From positions 5,849,001-5,913,000 of the forward strand of contig NZ_CP121634.1 of NCBI RefSeq assembly GCF_029714945.1: 64,000 nt of DNA, read 5' to 3'. Shown piece after piece: positions 7,520 through 15,484 of this stretch. The translations under genes were made by a program, and so were the position numbers. Position 1 is the stretch's first letter; each line of letters starts with the position of its first letter. Origin of the DNA: Bradyrhizobium sp. CIAT3101. GTDB taxonomy: Bacteria; Pseudomonadota; Alphaproteobacteria; Rhizobiales; Xanthobacteraceae. The notes below the pieces were generated by a model. That model worked only from the letters and a program-made list of their open reading frames with translations. It did no database searches and was not told where the DNA came from.

Positions 7520-8704
7520 ATGACGACCCTCGAGGTTGGTATGACGACCGAAGTACGATCGGTTCCCAAAGCGAAGACCCGCAATCCCGCGATCGACCGG
7601 GCCCGAACATTTCTGACCCTGGTCGTGTTGCTGCATCATGCCGTGATTCCGTACACCTATTTCGGCCACACCGACCCGAAGTACTTCTTCGGCTTCGACA
7701 TGATCGTGCTCGCCACCGACAGTTTCTTCATGGCGATGTTCTTTTTCCTGTCCGGGCTGTTCGCCTGGTCCGGCATCGCCCGTAAGGGGGTGGCCAACTA
7801 TCTCCAGGACCGCGTGCTCCGGCTCGGCCTGCCGTTCGTGATCTGCGCCTTCACGGTCATCCCGCTCGCCTACTACGCCATCTCGCTCCGACAACACCCC
7901 GAAATCGGCTTTTCGGAGTACTATTGGAACATGATCACCAAGGGCCCGTGGCCGAGCGGACCGATCTGGTTTCTCTGGGTCCTGTTCGCCTTCGACCTGG
8001 CGGCGTGCCTGCTGTTTCGACTGCGACCCCACCTGCTCGACCCGCTCAATCGTCTTTCGCTGCACGGCCGCCGCCGGCCGGCCGACTTCTTCGCCGTCAT
8101 GCTGGCCGTGACCGCGGCGTTCTACATTCCCGGGCTGATGCACTACGGACACAGCACCTGGTTCGAGTTTGGGCCATTCTCGGTGCAGCTCGGGCGGGTG
8201 ATGCTCTATGCCAGCTACTTCTTTTTCGGCGCCGGTATCGGCGTCGCGAATATGGACCGCGGCCTGCTCGCGGCCGACGGCCGCATGGCAAAGGTCAGCT
8301 GGGAGTGGATGGTGCTCGCGATCGTGCCGTACTGTCTGCTCTGGGGACTGATCTACATCAAGCGGGAAATCCTCGGCAATCCATCGCCGTTGCCGGACTG
8401 GTACGAAGGCCTTTACGCCGCCTGCTTCACGGTCTTCAGCGTGGCCATCATGTTTCTCATCCTGGCTTTTTTCCAGAGGTTCAAGCAATCGGGCACCGCC
8501 AGGCTTCTCGACCCGATGCAGGCAGATGCCTTCGGCATCTTCCTGGTGCACTACCCGATCGCGCTTTGGCTGCAGTATTGGCTGTTCGATTACAATCTAC
8601 CGGCGATCGTCAAGGCGACCGTCGGCTTCGTGCTGACAGTCGCATTCAGCTGGGCGCTCACGCGCGCGCTGCGGCAAATTCCCGGCGCAAGCAAGGTCCT
8701 GTAG
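7520..8704 (+). CDS. Acyltransferase 3 family integral membrane protein
   Basis: 394 residues with about ten hydrophobic segments. The first helix carries the family hallmark NPAIDRARTFLTLVVLLHHA, with Arg and the paired His of acyltransferase 3 enzymes, followed by MAMFFFLSGLFAWSG. Family members transfer acyl or succinyl groups to extracytoplasmic sugars, e.g. OpgC on periplasmic glucans; the substrate here cannot be read. The start at 7520 has GGGAGCAGCAAATC in front; an in-frame ATG at 7541 is an alternative. The gene stands alone, with a FixK-like box upstream and a strong terminator-like hairpin downstream, so it is probably its own transcription unit, perhaps induced at low oxygen. Confidence 0.85.
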   Translation: MTTLEVGMTTEVRSVPKAKTRNPAIDRARTFLTLVVLLHHAVIPYTYFGHTDPKYFFGFDMIVLATDSFFMAMFFFLSGLFAWSGIARKGVANYLQDRVLRLGLPFVICAFTVIPLAYYAISLRQHPEIGFSEYYWNMITKGPWPSGPIWFLWVLFAFDLAACLLFRLRPHLLDPLNRLSLHGRRRPADFFAVMLAVTAAFYIPGLMHYGHSTWFEFGPFSVQLGRVMLYASYFFFGAGIGVANMDRGLLAADGRMAKVSWEWMVLAIVPYCLLWGLIYIKREILGNPSPLPDWYEGLYAACFTVFSVAIMFLILAFFQRFKQSGTARLLDPMQADAFGIFLVHYPIALWLQYWLFDYNLPAIVKATVGFVLTVAFSWALTRALRQIPGASKVL

Positions 8705-8726
8705 CCGGAGCAAGCCGGTCGTTCGC

Positions 8727-8761
8727 CGCGACGAAATCCGTCGCGACAAATACGATTTTTT
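8727..8761 (+). terminator. Rho-independent terminator candidate
   Basis: Inverted repeat CGCGACG-AAATC-CGTCGCG (8727-8745) followed by ACAAATACGA and a run of six T (8756-8761), 22 bp after the stop of the acyltransferase gene. Confidence 0.6.
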
Positions 8762-8933
8762 AAGGCCGAACGCTCTATCTACGACCTTCAGACCGTGCGT
8801 CTCGGACAAGTCCGGTCCGGGAAAAAAGCGTCTCGGCCCGCGGCGCCCGGCGGCGATTGACGGACGAGATCATGCACCGACAGATCACTCCTGGGAGGCC
8901 TCGCTTGCCAATCTCCACCGACGGCCGCCGATC

Positions 8934-9905
8934 ATGATGCGATGCCGGTCCCGCCCATTCGGACTGCTCGTTGCGACGGCCGCCGTCCTGTCGCTCGTGA
9001 TGCCTGCAACGGTTTCGGCGCAGCAGGAGGTCGACTGGATCACGAAATTTCCACGCAACCCCGTCCATGTCGCCGCCTGGCCCGGCGGCAAGAAAGTGGC
9101 CGTGAGTTTCGTGCTCTTTGTCGAGGAATTCGGCTTTGGCCAGGGACCGGTCTACCGCCCCGACCTTGCCGGCCGGAGCCCGGATCTCGTCAACGAAAAC
9201 TTCCGCCAATATTCGCTGAGTTGGGGAAACCTGCGCGTCGCCCGCCTTTTCAGGGATCTGGATGTGCCGCTCAGCATCGCCTTGAATGCAGAATTTCCGC
9301 GCGCCCATCCGTCGGAATGGAAGGAGCTTCGCAGCCTTCAGCCGAACGCGCCGATCGTCGCCCACGGCATGAACAACACCAGCCACATGCTGCCACTCGG
9401 TCGTGGCGTCGATGAGCAGAAAAGCTACATCAACGACACCCTCGCGCTCATCGCGTCGACGACGGGCGTGAAATCGACCGGCTGGTCGAGCCCGAGCGTC
9501 TATGCCAATTCCGACACGATGCAGGCGATGGCTGCCGCGGGCGTCACCTACACCATCGATGGCATGGATTCGGACATCGTATCGCAGCTCGACACGCCGA
9601 ACGGACCGCTGATGTTATTGCCCTACCCGGTGGTGACGGTCGACATGGGGCAAAATCTGTCGCGCATGAAGTCGCCGACCGAAATCGAGAAATTGTGGCT
9701 CGACTACGTGATCGAGCTCGCCGAGGAAGCGCGCGGTGATCCGGCTCGCGAGGCGACCACGGTGGTGATCGGAATCCATCCCTTTGTCGTTGGTACCCCC
9801 GATGGCGCAGCCGCGATGCGGCGCGTGCTGGCGCGGTTGAAAAACGACGGAAGCGTCTGGCTGACCGACACTGAAACGATGCTCAAGGCCATTAAGCTGA
9901 AATAG
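8934..9905 (+). CDS. Exported polysaccharide deacetylase-fold protein (PuuE/allantoinase-like)
   Basis: 323 residues. A Sec signal peptide (residues 1 to about 30, ending TVSA) predicts export. The rest resembles the PuuE/NodB-fold branch: KVAVSFVLFVEEFG in place of the usual TFDDG, then SWGNLRVARLFRDLDVPLSI, PIVAHGMNNTSHM, TGWSSPSVYANSDTMQAMAAAG and VVIGIHPFVVG. The His of VAHGMNN and of GIHPF fit metal-site positions, but the NodB Asp-Asp pair is not obvious, so the reaction is uncertain (deacetylase or amide hydrolase). Two ATGs at 8934 and 8937 are both possible; the ribosome site is weak. It has its own 230-bp upstream region. Confidence 0.78.
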   Translation: MMRCRSRPFGLLVATAAVLSLVMPATVSAQQEVDWITKFPRNPVHVAAWPGGKKVAVSFVLFVEEFGFGQGPVYRPDLAGRSPDLVNENFRQYSLSWGNLRVARLFRDLDVPLSIALNAEFPRAHPSEWKELRSLQPNAPIVAHGMNNTSHMLPLGRGVDEQKSYINDTLALIASTTGVKSTGWSSPSVYANSDTMQAMAAAGVTYTIDGMDSDIVSQLDTPNGPLMLLPYPVVTVDMGQNLSRMKSPTEIEKLWLDYVIELAEEARGDPAREATTVVIGIHPFVVGTPDGAAAMRRVLARLKNDGSVWLTDTETMLKAIKLK

Positions 9906-10086
9906 GCAGTCGCCCGGCAGCGCTAGTGACAGCCGATCGACCGGATGCAACAAGCCTGCGGCCGAGCCTTGCCTTCGGCTCCCAGCCATCCGGCTATGGC
10001 CGACCGCCGTTAATCGTCGCAAGCTCCAATCCATTTGGCTAGCGGAAGCGACGGCAACTTTAGCTTCGGTCTTAGCTTGAGTTGAG

Positions 10087-10467
10087 TCATTCGCCCTTTG
10101 GTTTGCGCCCCCGCACACTGGGCTTGGCTGGTACGGTCTTTCCGTACTTGATCCACCAAGCTGTCAGCGCCTCCATCGCGGGGCCGAGTCCACGTGCCTT
10201 CTCGGTAATTTCATATTCGACCCGAACCGGCACTTCCGCAAACACGGTACGCGATACGAGACCATCGGCCTCTAGTTCGCGCAGCTGAGCCGTGAGCATG
10301 TGTTGCGTGATCCCCGGGATCGCCTTTCGCAGTTCGCCGAAGCGGTAGACCCGCTTGTTGAGCAACCACATGATCTCAAGCTTCCATTTGCCCGAGAGCA
10401 GCGCGAACGCGCGCCGCATCTCCTCGTGCATGTTCATCTGCCTACCGACCATAGTCTGGTTTTCCAT
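10087..10467 (-). CDS. HxlR family winged-helix transcriptional regulator
   Basis: 126 residues. The HxlR domain is clear: FALLSGKWKLEIMWLLNKR, YRFGELRKAIPGITQHMLTAQLRELEADGLVSR and PVRVEYEITEKARGLGPAMEAL. The N-terminal cysteine that several HxlR proteins use to sense electrophiles is absent. It is divergently transcribed from the DoxX/SDR/MAPEG group, with a CAAGT-N10-ACTTG inverted repeat in the shared upstream region, the standard arrangement for a repressor of the neighbouring genes. The basic tail GRKPKG is unusual but short. Family sure; target inferred. Confidence 0.9.
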   Translation of the reverse strand: MENQTMVGRQMNMHEEMRRAFALLSGKWKLEIMWLLNKRVYRFGELRKAIPGITQHMLTAQLRELEADGLVSRTVFAEVPVRVEYEITEKARGLGPAMEALTAWWIKYGKTVPAKPSVRGRKPKGE

Positions 10468-10475
10468 ACTAACAT

Positions 10476-10495
10476 CAAGTTATTCATCCTACTTG
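10476..10495. promoter_or_regulatory. Candidate HxlR operator CAAGT-N10-ACTTG
   Basis: Perfect 5-bp inverted repeat with a ten-base spacer, 9 bp upstream of the HxlR start codon and next to a TAAAAT hexamer at 10497-10502 facing the DoxX gene. Its position fits repression of both divergent units; not tested. Confidence 0.4.
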
Positions 10496-10619
10496 TTAAA
10501 ATCGATCTTGTCCTACACTTTCGACGTAAGCCGCCACGAGGTCGTGGCGAATAGCCGCTGTCAGGCAAATCAACGCGAAGAAAGGATGCTGCTGTCCCCT
10601 CAGCAAGCATGACGCCCCC

Positions 10620-11009
10620 ATGGCAACAATTTACACCTACTGGATCAGCACGGCACTTTTGTCCCTGCTGTATCTCATCTCCGCCATGATGTACCTCACG
10701 AAAGGGGATCGGGTCCGGAAAGCGCTGGCCGACCTCGGATATCCGGCCTACCTCGTGCCGCTATTGATCATCGTGAAAGTATTGGGCTCGGCGGCAATAC
10801 TTTTGCGCTTCAGCGTGGCGCTTAGCGACCTCGCTTACGCGGGTATGCTCTATCACCTGTTGTTAGCAGGCTTGGCCCACGTTGCCGCCCGAAAGCCAGG
10901 TGAAGCCTTGCCCGCTGTAATCGGACTAGCGCTGCTCGCCGCTTCCTTCTTCACACAGAACGCTGTCCGCATAATTCCGTCGCCCTACGCGCTGACGACG
11001 ATATTCTGA
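10620..11009 (+). CDS. DoxX-like membrane protein
   Basis: 129 residues, four hydrophobic segments: WISTALLSLLYLISAMMYLT, YLVPLLIIVKVLGSAAILL, LSDLAYAGMLYHLLLAGLAH and AVIGLALLAASFF. Length, GYPAYLVPLL and the KVLGSAAIL segment fit the DoxX-like family of small membrane proteins, some of which support redox or thiol stress responses. It leads a plus-strand group with an SDR (45 bp downstream) and a MAPEG-like protein, divergent from an HxlR regulator. This resembles small HxlR-controlled detoxification operons. The start follows CAAGCATGACGCCCCC with no clear ribosome site. Confidence 0.8.
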   Translation: MATIYTYWISTALLSLLYLISAMMYLTKGDRVRKALADLGYPAYLVPLLIIVKVLGSAAILLRFSVALSDLAYAGMLYHLLLAGLAHVAARKPGEALPAVIGLALLAASFFTQNAVRIIPSPYALTTIF

Positions 11010-11054
11010 CGCACAGCGAACGATCCCCAACAAGAACTATCGAAGGAGACGTGC

Positions 11055-11798
11055 ATGAATCGATTGAACGGGAAAGTTGCCATCGTTACGGGTGCCGGTC
11101 GCGGCATTGGCCGCGCCACCGCCAACCTGCTCGCGGCGGAAGGCGCGAAAGTTGCGGTCCTGTCGCTTACACCCGCGAATGTTGATGCCACCGTTGCGGG
11201 GATCGAGGCAGCGGGCGGCACGGCCCTGGGAGTGGTATGTGACATCAGCAAAACGGATCAAATCGTGGCGGCGGTGAACAAGGTAGTTGCCGCCTATGGT
11301 CAGATCGACATCCTCGTGAACAACGCCTTCGATCCAACCGCGCATTTGTCATCAATTGTTGAGCTTTCGGCGGAGCAGTTGCAGCGCAATTTCGACACGG
11401 GACCGATTGCCTATCTGCGCACGATGCAAGCCTGCTATCCCTATTTGAAAGCAAGCGGAGAAGGCCGCGTCATCAACTTCGGCTCAATGGCTGGGATCAT
11501 TGGCCTCGCGGATTATGGTCCCTACAACATGGCCAAGGAAGCCGTTCGCGCCCTGACGCGGACCGCCGCACGTGAATGGGGTGTTGACAAGATCACCGTG
11601 AATAATGTCCTGCCGCTCGCCGAAACATGGGACCCTGCCGCGAGCATACCCGCACCGACAAACGCCCTGGCACGGTACGGCACACCGGAAAACGACGTGG
11701 CCCCTGCGGTGCTATTTCTCGCCAGCAAGGACGCGCAGTTCATTACCGGAACCAGCCTTGCTGCCGACGGCGGCGCAATTATCGACAGCGCCCGCTAA
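11055..11798 (+). CDS. SDR family NAD(P)-dependent oxidoreductase
   Basis: 247 residues, a classical short-chain dehydrogenase. It has the TGAGRGIG nucleotide-binding motif near residues 12-19, VNNAFDP in place of NNAG, the catalytic serine in NFGSMAG, and YNMAK supplying Tyr-x3-Lys. The C-terminal ITGTSLAADGG is typical. The start at 11055 is preceded by GAAGGAGACGTGC. It is the second gene of the HxlR-linked group; the MAPEG-like gene starts two bases after its stop. Substrate unknown; the context (DoxX, MAPEG, HxlR) suggests carbonyl or quinone detoxification, which is inference. Confidence 0.92.
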   Translation: MNRLNGKVAIVTGAGRGIGRATANLLAAEGAKVAVLSLTPANVDATVAGIEAAGGTALGVVCDISKTDQIVAAVNKVVAAYGQIDILVNNAFDPTAHLSSIVELSAEQLQRNFDTGPIAYLRTMQACYPYLKASGEGRVINFGSMAGIIGLADYGPYNMAKEAVRALTRTAAREWGVDKITVNNVLPLAETWDPAASIPAPTNALARYGTPENDVAPAVLFLASKDAQFITGTSLAADGGAIIDSAR

Positions 11799-11800
11799 CT

Positions 11801-12187
11801 ATGACTGTACTTCCCATTACCTCTACCTTCGCAGCGGCCTTCGCGATCTCTCTTGTCGCCCTGTCGTTTCCCATTTCCCTGCGCCGCGCAAAGGTCGGAC
11901 AGATGGTAGGGAACAGCAGTGACGAGACGCTGCAGCGGCGCATCCGCACTCAAGGCAACTTCATCGAATACGTGCCGCTCGGACTGATTTCACTGGGCTT
12001 GGTCGAGGTGCATGCTTCTCCCGTCTGGACGGTCGCCGCCATCGGTACAACGCTGGCGTTCGGGCGGCTCTTGCACGCGATTGGCATGCTTTGGGCATTG
12101 GCCGCGGTGCGAGGCCTAGGTATGCTCCTTACTTACGCGGCCTTGGTTTTTGCCGCTGGATGCCTCCTTCTGAACGTTGCCTCTTGA
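11801..12187 (+). CDS. MAPEG family membrane protein
   Basis: 128 residues with four hydrophobic segments. The MAPEG hallmark is present in LQRRIRTQGNFIEYVPLGLISLG, which carries the glutathione-site Arg/Asn/Glu/Tyr residues, followed by FGRLLHAIGMLW. Family members are small glutathione-dependent membrane transferases or peroxidases. The ATG at 11801 lies two bases past the SDR stop; the frame is open 58 codons upstream but overlaps the SDR gene, so the short start is chosen. It is the last gene of the DoxX-SDR-MAPEG group. The function in this operon is not established. Confidence 0.85.
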   Translation: MTVLPITSTFAAAFAISLVALSFPISLRRAKVGQMVGNSSDETLQRRIRTQGNFIEYVPLGLISLGLVEVHASPVWTVAAIGTTLAFGRLLHAIGMLWALAAVRGLGMLLTYAALVFAAGCLLLNVAS

Positions 12188-12254
12188 TAGCCGCACGCCA
12201 ACGTCCGGTCCTTATCCGACGTATCATGTCCTGCAACTCGAGATCTTTTTTGTT

Positions 12255-12341
12255 CTAGCGCCCACGCCGAACTACCTGCGTCAGCATCGGAAAATGCTTG
12301 TTGCCGCCCTGGAGCGGCTGGAACTGGATGAGGTCTGCTCA
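12255..12341 (-). pseudogene. Truncated 3' end of an EthD-like gene
   Basis: On the minus strand this reads ADLIQFQPLQGGNKHFPMLT plus QVVRRGR and a TAG stop at 12255-12257. It matches the last 27 residues and stop of the intact gene at 23026-23733 (ADFVKFPPFAGGNKHFPMLT, RVVRARR) at the same length. The core (about 32 bp around 12279-12310) is identical in DNA. The codon immediately upstream in frame is TGA, and no further homology is visible, so only the gene end survives. Confidence 0.75.
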
Positions 12342-12423
12342 CGGCGCTTGAGGGACGTTAATTTCCAATGCTGAGAAGGCAGTTCCCGGGCTGTCAGCGG
12401 ACCACGTGCAGACCGCGAGGAAA

Positions 12424-12451
12424 TGCCCGCTTCTGACCCACAGCAGAAATG
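12424..12451 (+). repeat. Dispersed TGRCCC/AGC repeat, copy A (partial)
   Basis: Reads CCGCTTCTGACCCACAGCAG then AAATG. It holds only the second box (TGACCC-N2-AGC) of the repeat family described under copy H. It lies between two convergent genes. Confidence 0.55.
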
Positions 12452-12468
12452 AATGATCTATCCAACCA

Positions 12469-13470
12469 CTAAACGGCAGCGGCGAAGCCCGGCGCTTCAA
12501 CGCCTGTCATAAACGAGGCTAGAAACATCTTGCCCAATACATGCTTCGTTTGGGGTTCACCGGGCTTCAAATGCCCGTTGCGAGCCATTCGTTCGAACTC
12601 CGCTACAGTCGGCGCAGAAAGATCGACATCTCCACTAGTGCAAGATGTTGCGGCGGAAGCGCTAAGCAGGACGCCTGCGTAATATAGGCGAGTTAGAGCC
12701 CGAACGGTCACGAGCCGGGCTAACGCCTCGTCATCTAGAGATTTGCCAAGCCAAGCCTCGCAGAAAATGGGTTCCAAATCCTGCGAGCGTATGATGCTGT
12801 CGAGAGCGATTGACACGTCCACAAACGGATCGTTTCGATAGGCACTCTCCCAATCGATCAACCAAAGACGATTGCCGTCGAATAGAATGTTGCTTGGAAT
12901 AAAATCATTATGGCTGGAGACAACTCTCGACAAACCAGCGTCGTAGGTCTTTTGAAGCAGTTCGAGGCGTTCAAAGTGGGGATCGAGACGGCCGTCTGCA
13001 AAAAGTCCGGTCCGACGTACGTGCCGGAATAGGGATGCGACAATTTCAGGGTAGTCGATGAAATATGGAAAGGTCGGTGTAGATTGCACGCGCCTGACCA
13101 AGTTCCCGAGAGCTTGTGAAAGCGCGACGCGGCCGCCCGGAAAGGTATTCAACGGTCTTTGCTCGATGAAGTCGATCACCGCTACACGAGCTGCTTCGTC
13201 TATGAAGCGGATCGGTGGCGCAATTCCTGCCTCCGCTGCGATACGCATGGACACATACTGATGAGGATTACGCAGCGGGCTCGGCTCGCCTTCTATCCGC
13301 AAAAGGTAACGGCGGCCACCAACGTCGATCCGCAGCGTTGATGCGGTGGTAGCGCCACCCTTAATGGGATTTACACCCGCTATTTGCATTTGCCCAAAAG
13401 CCGCGCGCAGAGCAGAGTTCGCCGTTTCGCGGACTGAGGCTGGAAGGGTTTCGAAATAGCTCATTTGCAT
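12469..13470 (-). CDS. Aminoglycoside/choline-kinase-like phosphotransferase
   Basis: 333 residues of the APH/choline kinase superfamily. The N-lobe is visible in TLRIDVGGRRYLLRIEGE, the catalytic loop in VVSSHNDFIPSNILFDGN (H-x-D-x4-N) and the metal-binding Asp in LWLIDWESAYRNDPFVDVS. Such enzymes phosphorylate small alcohols, sugars or amino alcohols using ATP; the SSHNDFIPSNIL form is closest to choline/ethanolamine or thiamine kinase-like proteins rather than resistance enzymes. Codon usage is more AT-rich than in the catabolic operons further on. The ATG at 13470 has no strong ribosome site. It stands alone, flanked on both sides by copies of the dispersed repeat. Confidence 0.82.
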   Translation of the reverse strand: MQMSYFETLPASVRETANSALRAAFGQMQIAGVNPIKGGATTASTLRIDVGGRRYLLRIEGEPSPLRNPHQYVSMRIAAEAGIAPPIRFIDEAARVAVIDFIEQRPLNTFPGGRVALSQALGNLVRRVQSTPTFPYFIDYPEIVASLFRHVRRTGLFADGRLDPHFERLELLQKTYDAGLSRVVSSHNDFIPSNILFDGNRLWLIDWESAYRNDPFVDVSIALDSIIRSQDLEPIFCEAWLGKSLDDEALARLVTVRALTRLYYAGVLLSASAATSCTSGDVDLSAPTVAEFERMARNGHLKPGEPQTKHVLGKMFLASFMTGVEAPGFAAAV

Positions 13471-13510
13471 GCGAAATCGTACATCGCGCGTGGATTTTTG
13501 TGAACTCGCG

Positions 13511-13592
13511 CATTTCCGCTTGTGGCCCTTAGCCGAACCTTGCCGATCCTGTAGTGATGTCGGCTATCGGCGGAAGACCGGACGCCGGGCGG
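13511..13592 (+). repeat. Dispersed TGRCCC/AGC repeat, copy B
   Basis: Contains TGTGGCCCTTAGCCGAACCT followed by about 60 bp that closely match copy C (TGATCCTGT, GTGATGTC, a GGCTA/AGCTA block, CGGACGCCGGGCG). It lies in the 241-bp gap upstream of the phosphotransferase gene. Confidence 0.65.
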
Positions 13593-13711
13593 CTGGAGAC
13601 ATGCAAAACCGACGCAGATGAGCAGGAGCGCAAAGTTCGTTCTGGGCTTCTGTGTCGCCAGGAAAGGGAGGTCATAGGCGTTACATTCGTTCTGAAACGT
13701 ATTCGGGCGAA

Positions 13712-14887
13712 CTACTCGGGATAAGACTCCTTGCCCTCCCGCGTCGGCTTCTCAAAAAGAATAAACAGCAGAGGATTGCCGGGCTCAGATGTCACGTCAG
13801 TACGCAGTGCAAAGACCTCCCCCGTGACGCTGCTGATATATTCGGCAACAATCTCGCCAAAGCTGTTGCGCTGTATAGCGACCTTCTGCCCAGGGCTGAC
13901 CCTGTCGTGAAGCTTAACCAGAGGTTCGACGAAGCCGGCTTCGGTCGCAATAATCGGGAAGCCACTGTTGCCAATGAAAACAGGCACGTCCTTGCCGGTC
14001 TTGCCCATCGGGCCGGATACGATACCGTGGTGTTTGAGTACGTTCATCGTACCCTCAACGAACAGATCGATCATATCAGGAGTGAGTACCCGAGCGGGGC
14101 CGATCTCCGAGCAGAACGCAGGAATGCCCACGTCGATCAGAGCGTTGTGGAGAACAACCGGATACACCGGATTATTGAAGATCTGGGTCACGGGAAAGAG
14201 TTCCAGCATCGCCTTGACCTCCGGAATATTCATATCGCCGAGATTGAAGGCACTGGCACTAAAACCGGTTGCTCCGGTGTGGAAATCGATGGCGAAGTCG
14301 GCGTTCGGCCGCAACAGACGATTGAACAGCAACCCCGCATGTCGGCTGGTCGGGGTGGGGCCGTTTTCGTCTCCCGGCCATACTCGGTTCATGTCTATGA
14401 GGTCGGCACCCAACCCCACGTTGGGCCATCGCCGCTGCATGCTTTCCAAGGCGGGGCGAGACACATCGGTGACCGCCATCACCGTGCCCGACATACTTTT
14501 GGGGTCGAGCTGGTTCATCACGGTCATGACCGTATGGATCGAGCTCATCTCGTCGCCGTGCACACCACTGATCAGAAGGGCGCGCTTGCCTGGCCTTCCC
14601 CCCTTCGCGACCACCACCGACACATTCCAGTGTTTGCCCGTAGGCATCTGCACGCCCTGAAAATAGAAGCGATGCTTCTGCCCGGGCTCAAGGTCGTTGA
14701 CGTCCAGCGCGCTGATGACCTTCTTCCCCTGGATCACGTCGCCGGTATAGACGGTCCTCCCCGACGCAGCCGACGCTTCGCCAGCAGCGTTAGCGTTGAC
14801 AGCGAAGGCGGCCGAGGCTCCAGCGGTGGCGATAGATGCAATCAAGAGGTTGCGACGATCGAGACCTTTTTCGGAATTGTCCGGCAT
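13712..14887 (-). CDS. Tat-exported succinylglutamate desuccinylase/aspartoacylase family protein
   Basis: 391 residues. The N-terminus LDRRNLLIASIATAGASAAF has a twin-arginine followed by a hydrophobic stretch and an AxA cleavage site (about residue 34), suggesting Tat export. The M14-like zinc site of the AstE/AspA family is present: SGVHGDE gives the first His and Glu, DFHTGATG the second His. The tail (SPGQKVAIQRNSFGEIVAEY) matches the small C-terminal beta domain of this family, which hydrolyses acyl-amino acid amides. Substrate unknown. It stands alone between repeat copies B and C. Tat-exported members of the family are common in Rhizobiales, and their role is not defined. Confidence 0.85.
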   Translation of the reverse strand: MPDNSEKGLDRRNLLIASIATAGASAAFAVNANAAGEASAASGRTVYTGDVIQGKKVISALDVNDLEPGQKHRFYFQGVQMPTGKHWNVSVVVAKGGRPGKRALLISGVHGDEMSSIHTVMTVMNQLDPKSMSGTVMAVTDVSRPALESMQRRWPNVGLGADLIDMNRVWPGDENGPTPTSRHAGLLFNRLLRPNADFAIDFHTGATGFSASAFNLGDMNIPEVKAMLELFPVTQIFNNPVYPVVLHNALIDVGIPAFCSEIGPARVLTPDMIDLFVEGTMNVLKHHGIVSGPMGKTGKDVPVFIGNSGFPIIATEAGFVEPLVKLHDRVSPGQKVAIQRNSFGEIVAEYISSVTGEVFALRTDVTSEPGNPLLFILFEKPTREGKESYPE

Positions 14888-15484
14888 GGTGTCAATTCTC
14901 CTTTTCTTATGATGGTTCGATCAGAGAATGAAACGCATAATGGTCGCGACATCCCGCGACTGCAGAGCGCCGAGTCTGCTACTGATCTCATCAGGGTGCA
15001 AGATTTTCGTCGGTTCGCTGCTCCAGCAACAATGCGTGGGCTATCAGGGCACAGCGGACACTGACAACGCGTCAGCGCGGCGCGTTTATGGGTTTACGGC
15101 CTAGTACCGGTTCGACAGGCGGAGTGACCGCGCGGTGGCGCTGCCCAACGTCCGCTTCCGCCCCTCAACCGAACCTTGCTGATCCTGTTGTGATGTCAGC
15201 TACCGGCGGTAGGCCGGACGCCGGGCGACGCTTGCCTCAACCGCCGTTTCTGACCCACACCAGACATGAAGTTTCATACCTTCGTGGTTGAGATACCGGC
15301 GAAGCCGTTCGCGGCAGCCCATCACACCCATCGACTTAATCCTCTCGCAGGTACTGTCGCGCGGCCGCGCGTGGCGTGCTTGCTCGATGCGCACTGGCCG
15401 AGAATGACGGTTGGAGAATGTGGCGCGCGAAGTGCTCTCTGGCCTTTTTCTTTCCCTTTGTCCGCCATAGAGCGAGCTTAGTAG
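14888..15484. other. Intergenic region with repeat copy C
   Basis: 597 bp between divergent genes. Besides repeat copy C (15150-15268) I see no gene. An AT-rich patch just upstream of the minus-strand start (14890-14920) may be its promoter. Confidence 0.5.
15150..15268 (+). repeat. Dispersed TGRCCC/AGC repeat, copy C
   Basis: Begins GTCCGCTTCCGCCCCTCAAC, shares a roughly 60-bp core with copy B (CCGAACCTTGCTGATCCTGT, TGATGTC, AGGCCGGACGCCGGGCG) and ends with TTTCTGACCCACACCAGACA. It lies between divergent genes. Confidence 0.65.

Noticed and set aside
7111..7584. 157-codon minus-strand frame across the region with the FixK-like box
   Set aside because: It overlaps the end of LivF and the start of the acyltransferase and has no coding character; the region reads better as intergenic.
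12177..12374. Apparent plus-strand protein resembling part of a frame at 23030 (shared QHRKMLVAA)
   Set aside because: The similarity is real but is the reverse complement of the EthD-like gene end; it is reported as a minus-strand remnant instead.
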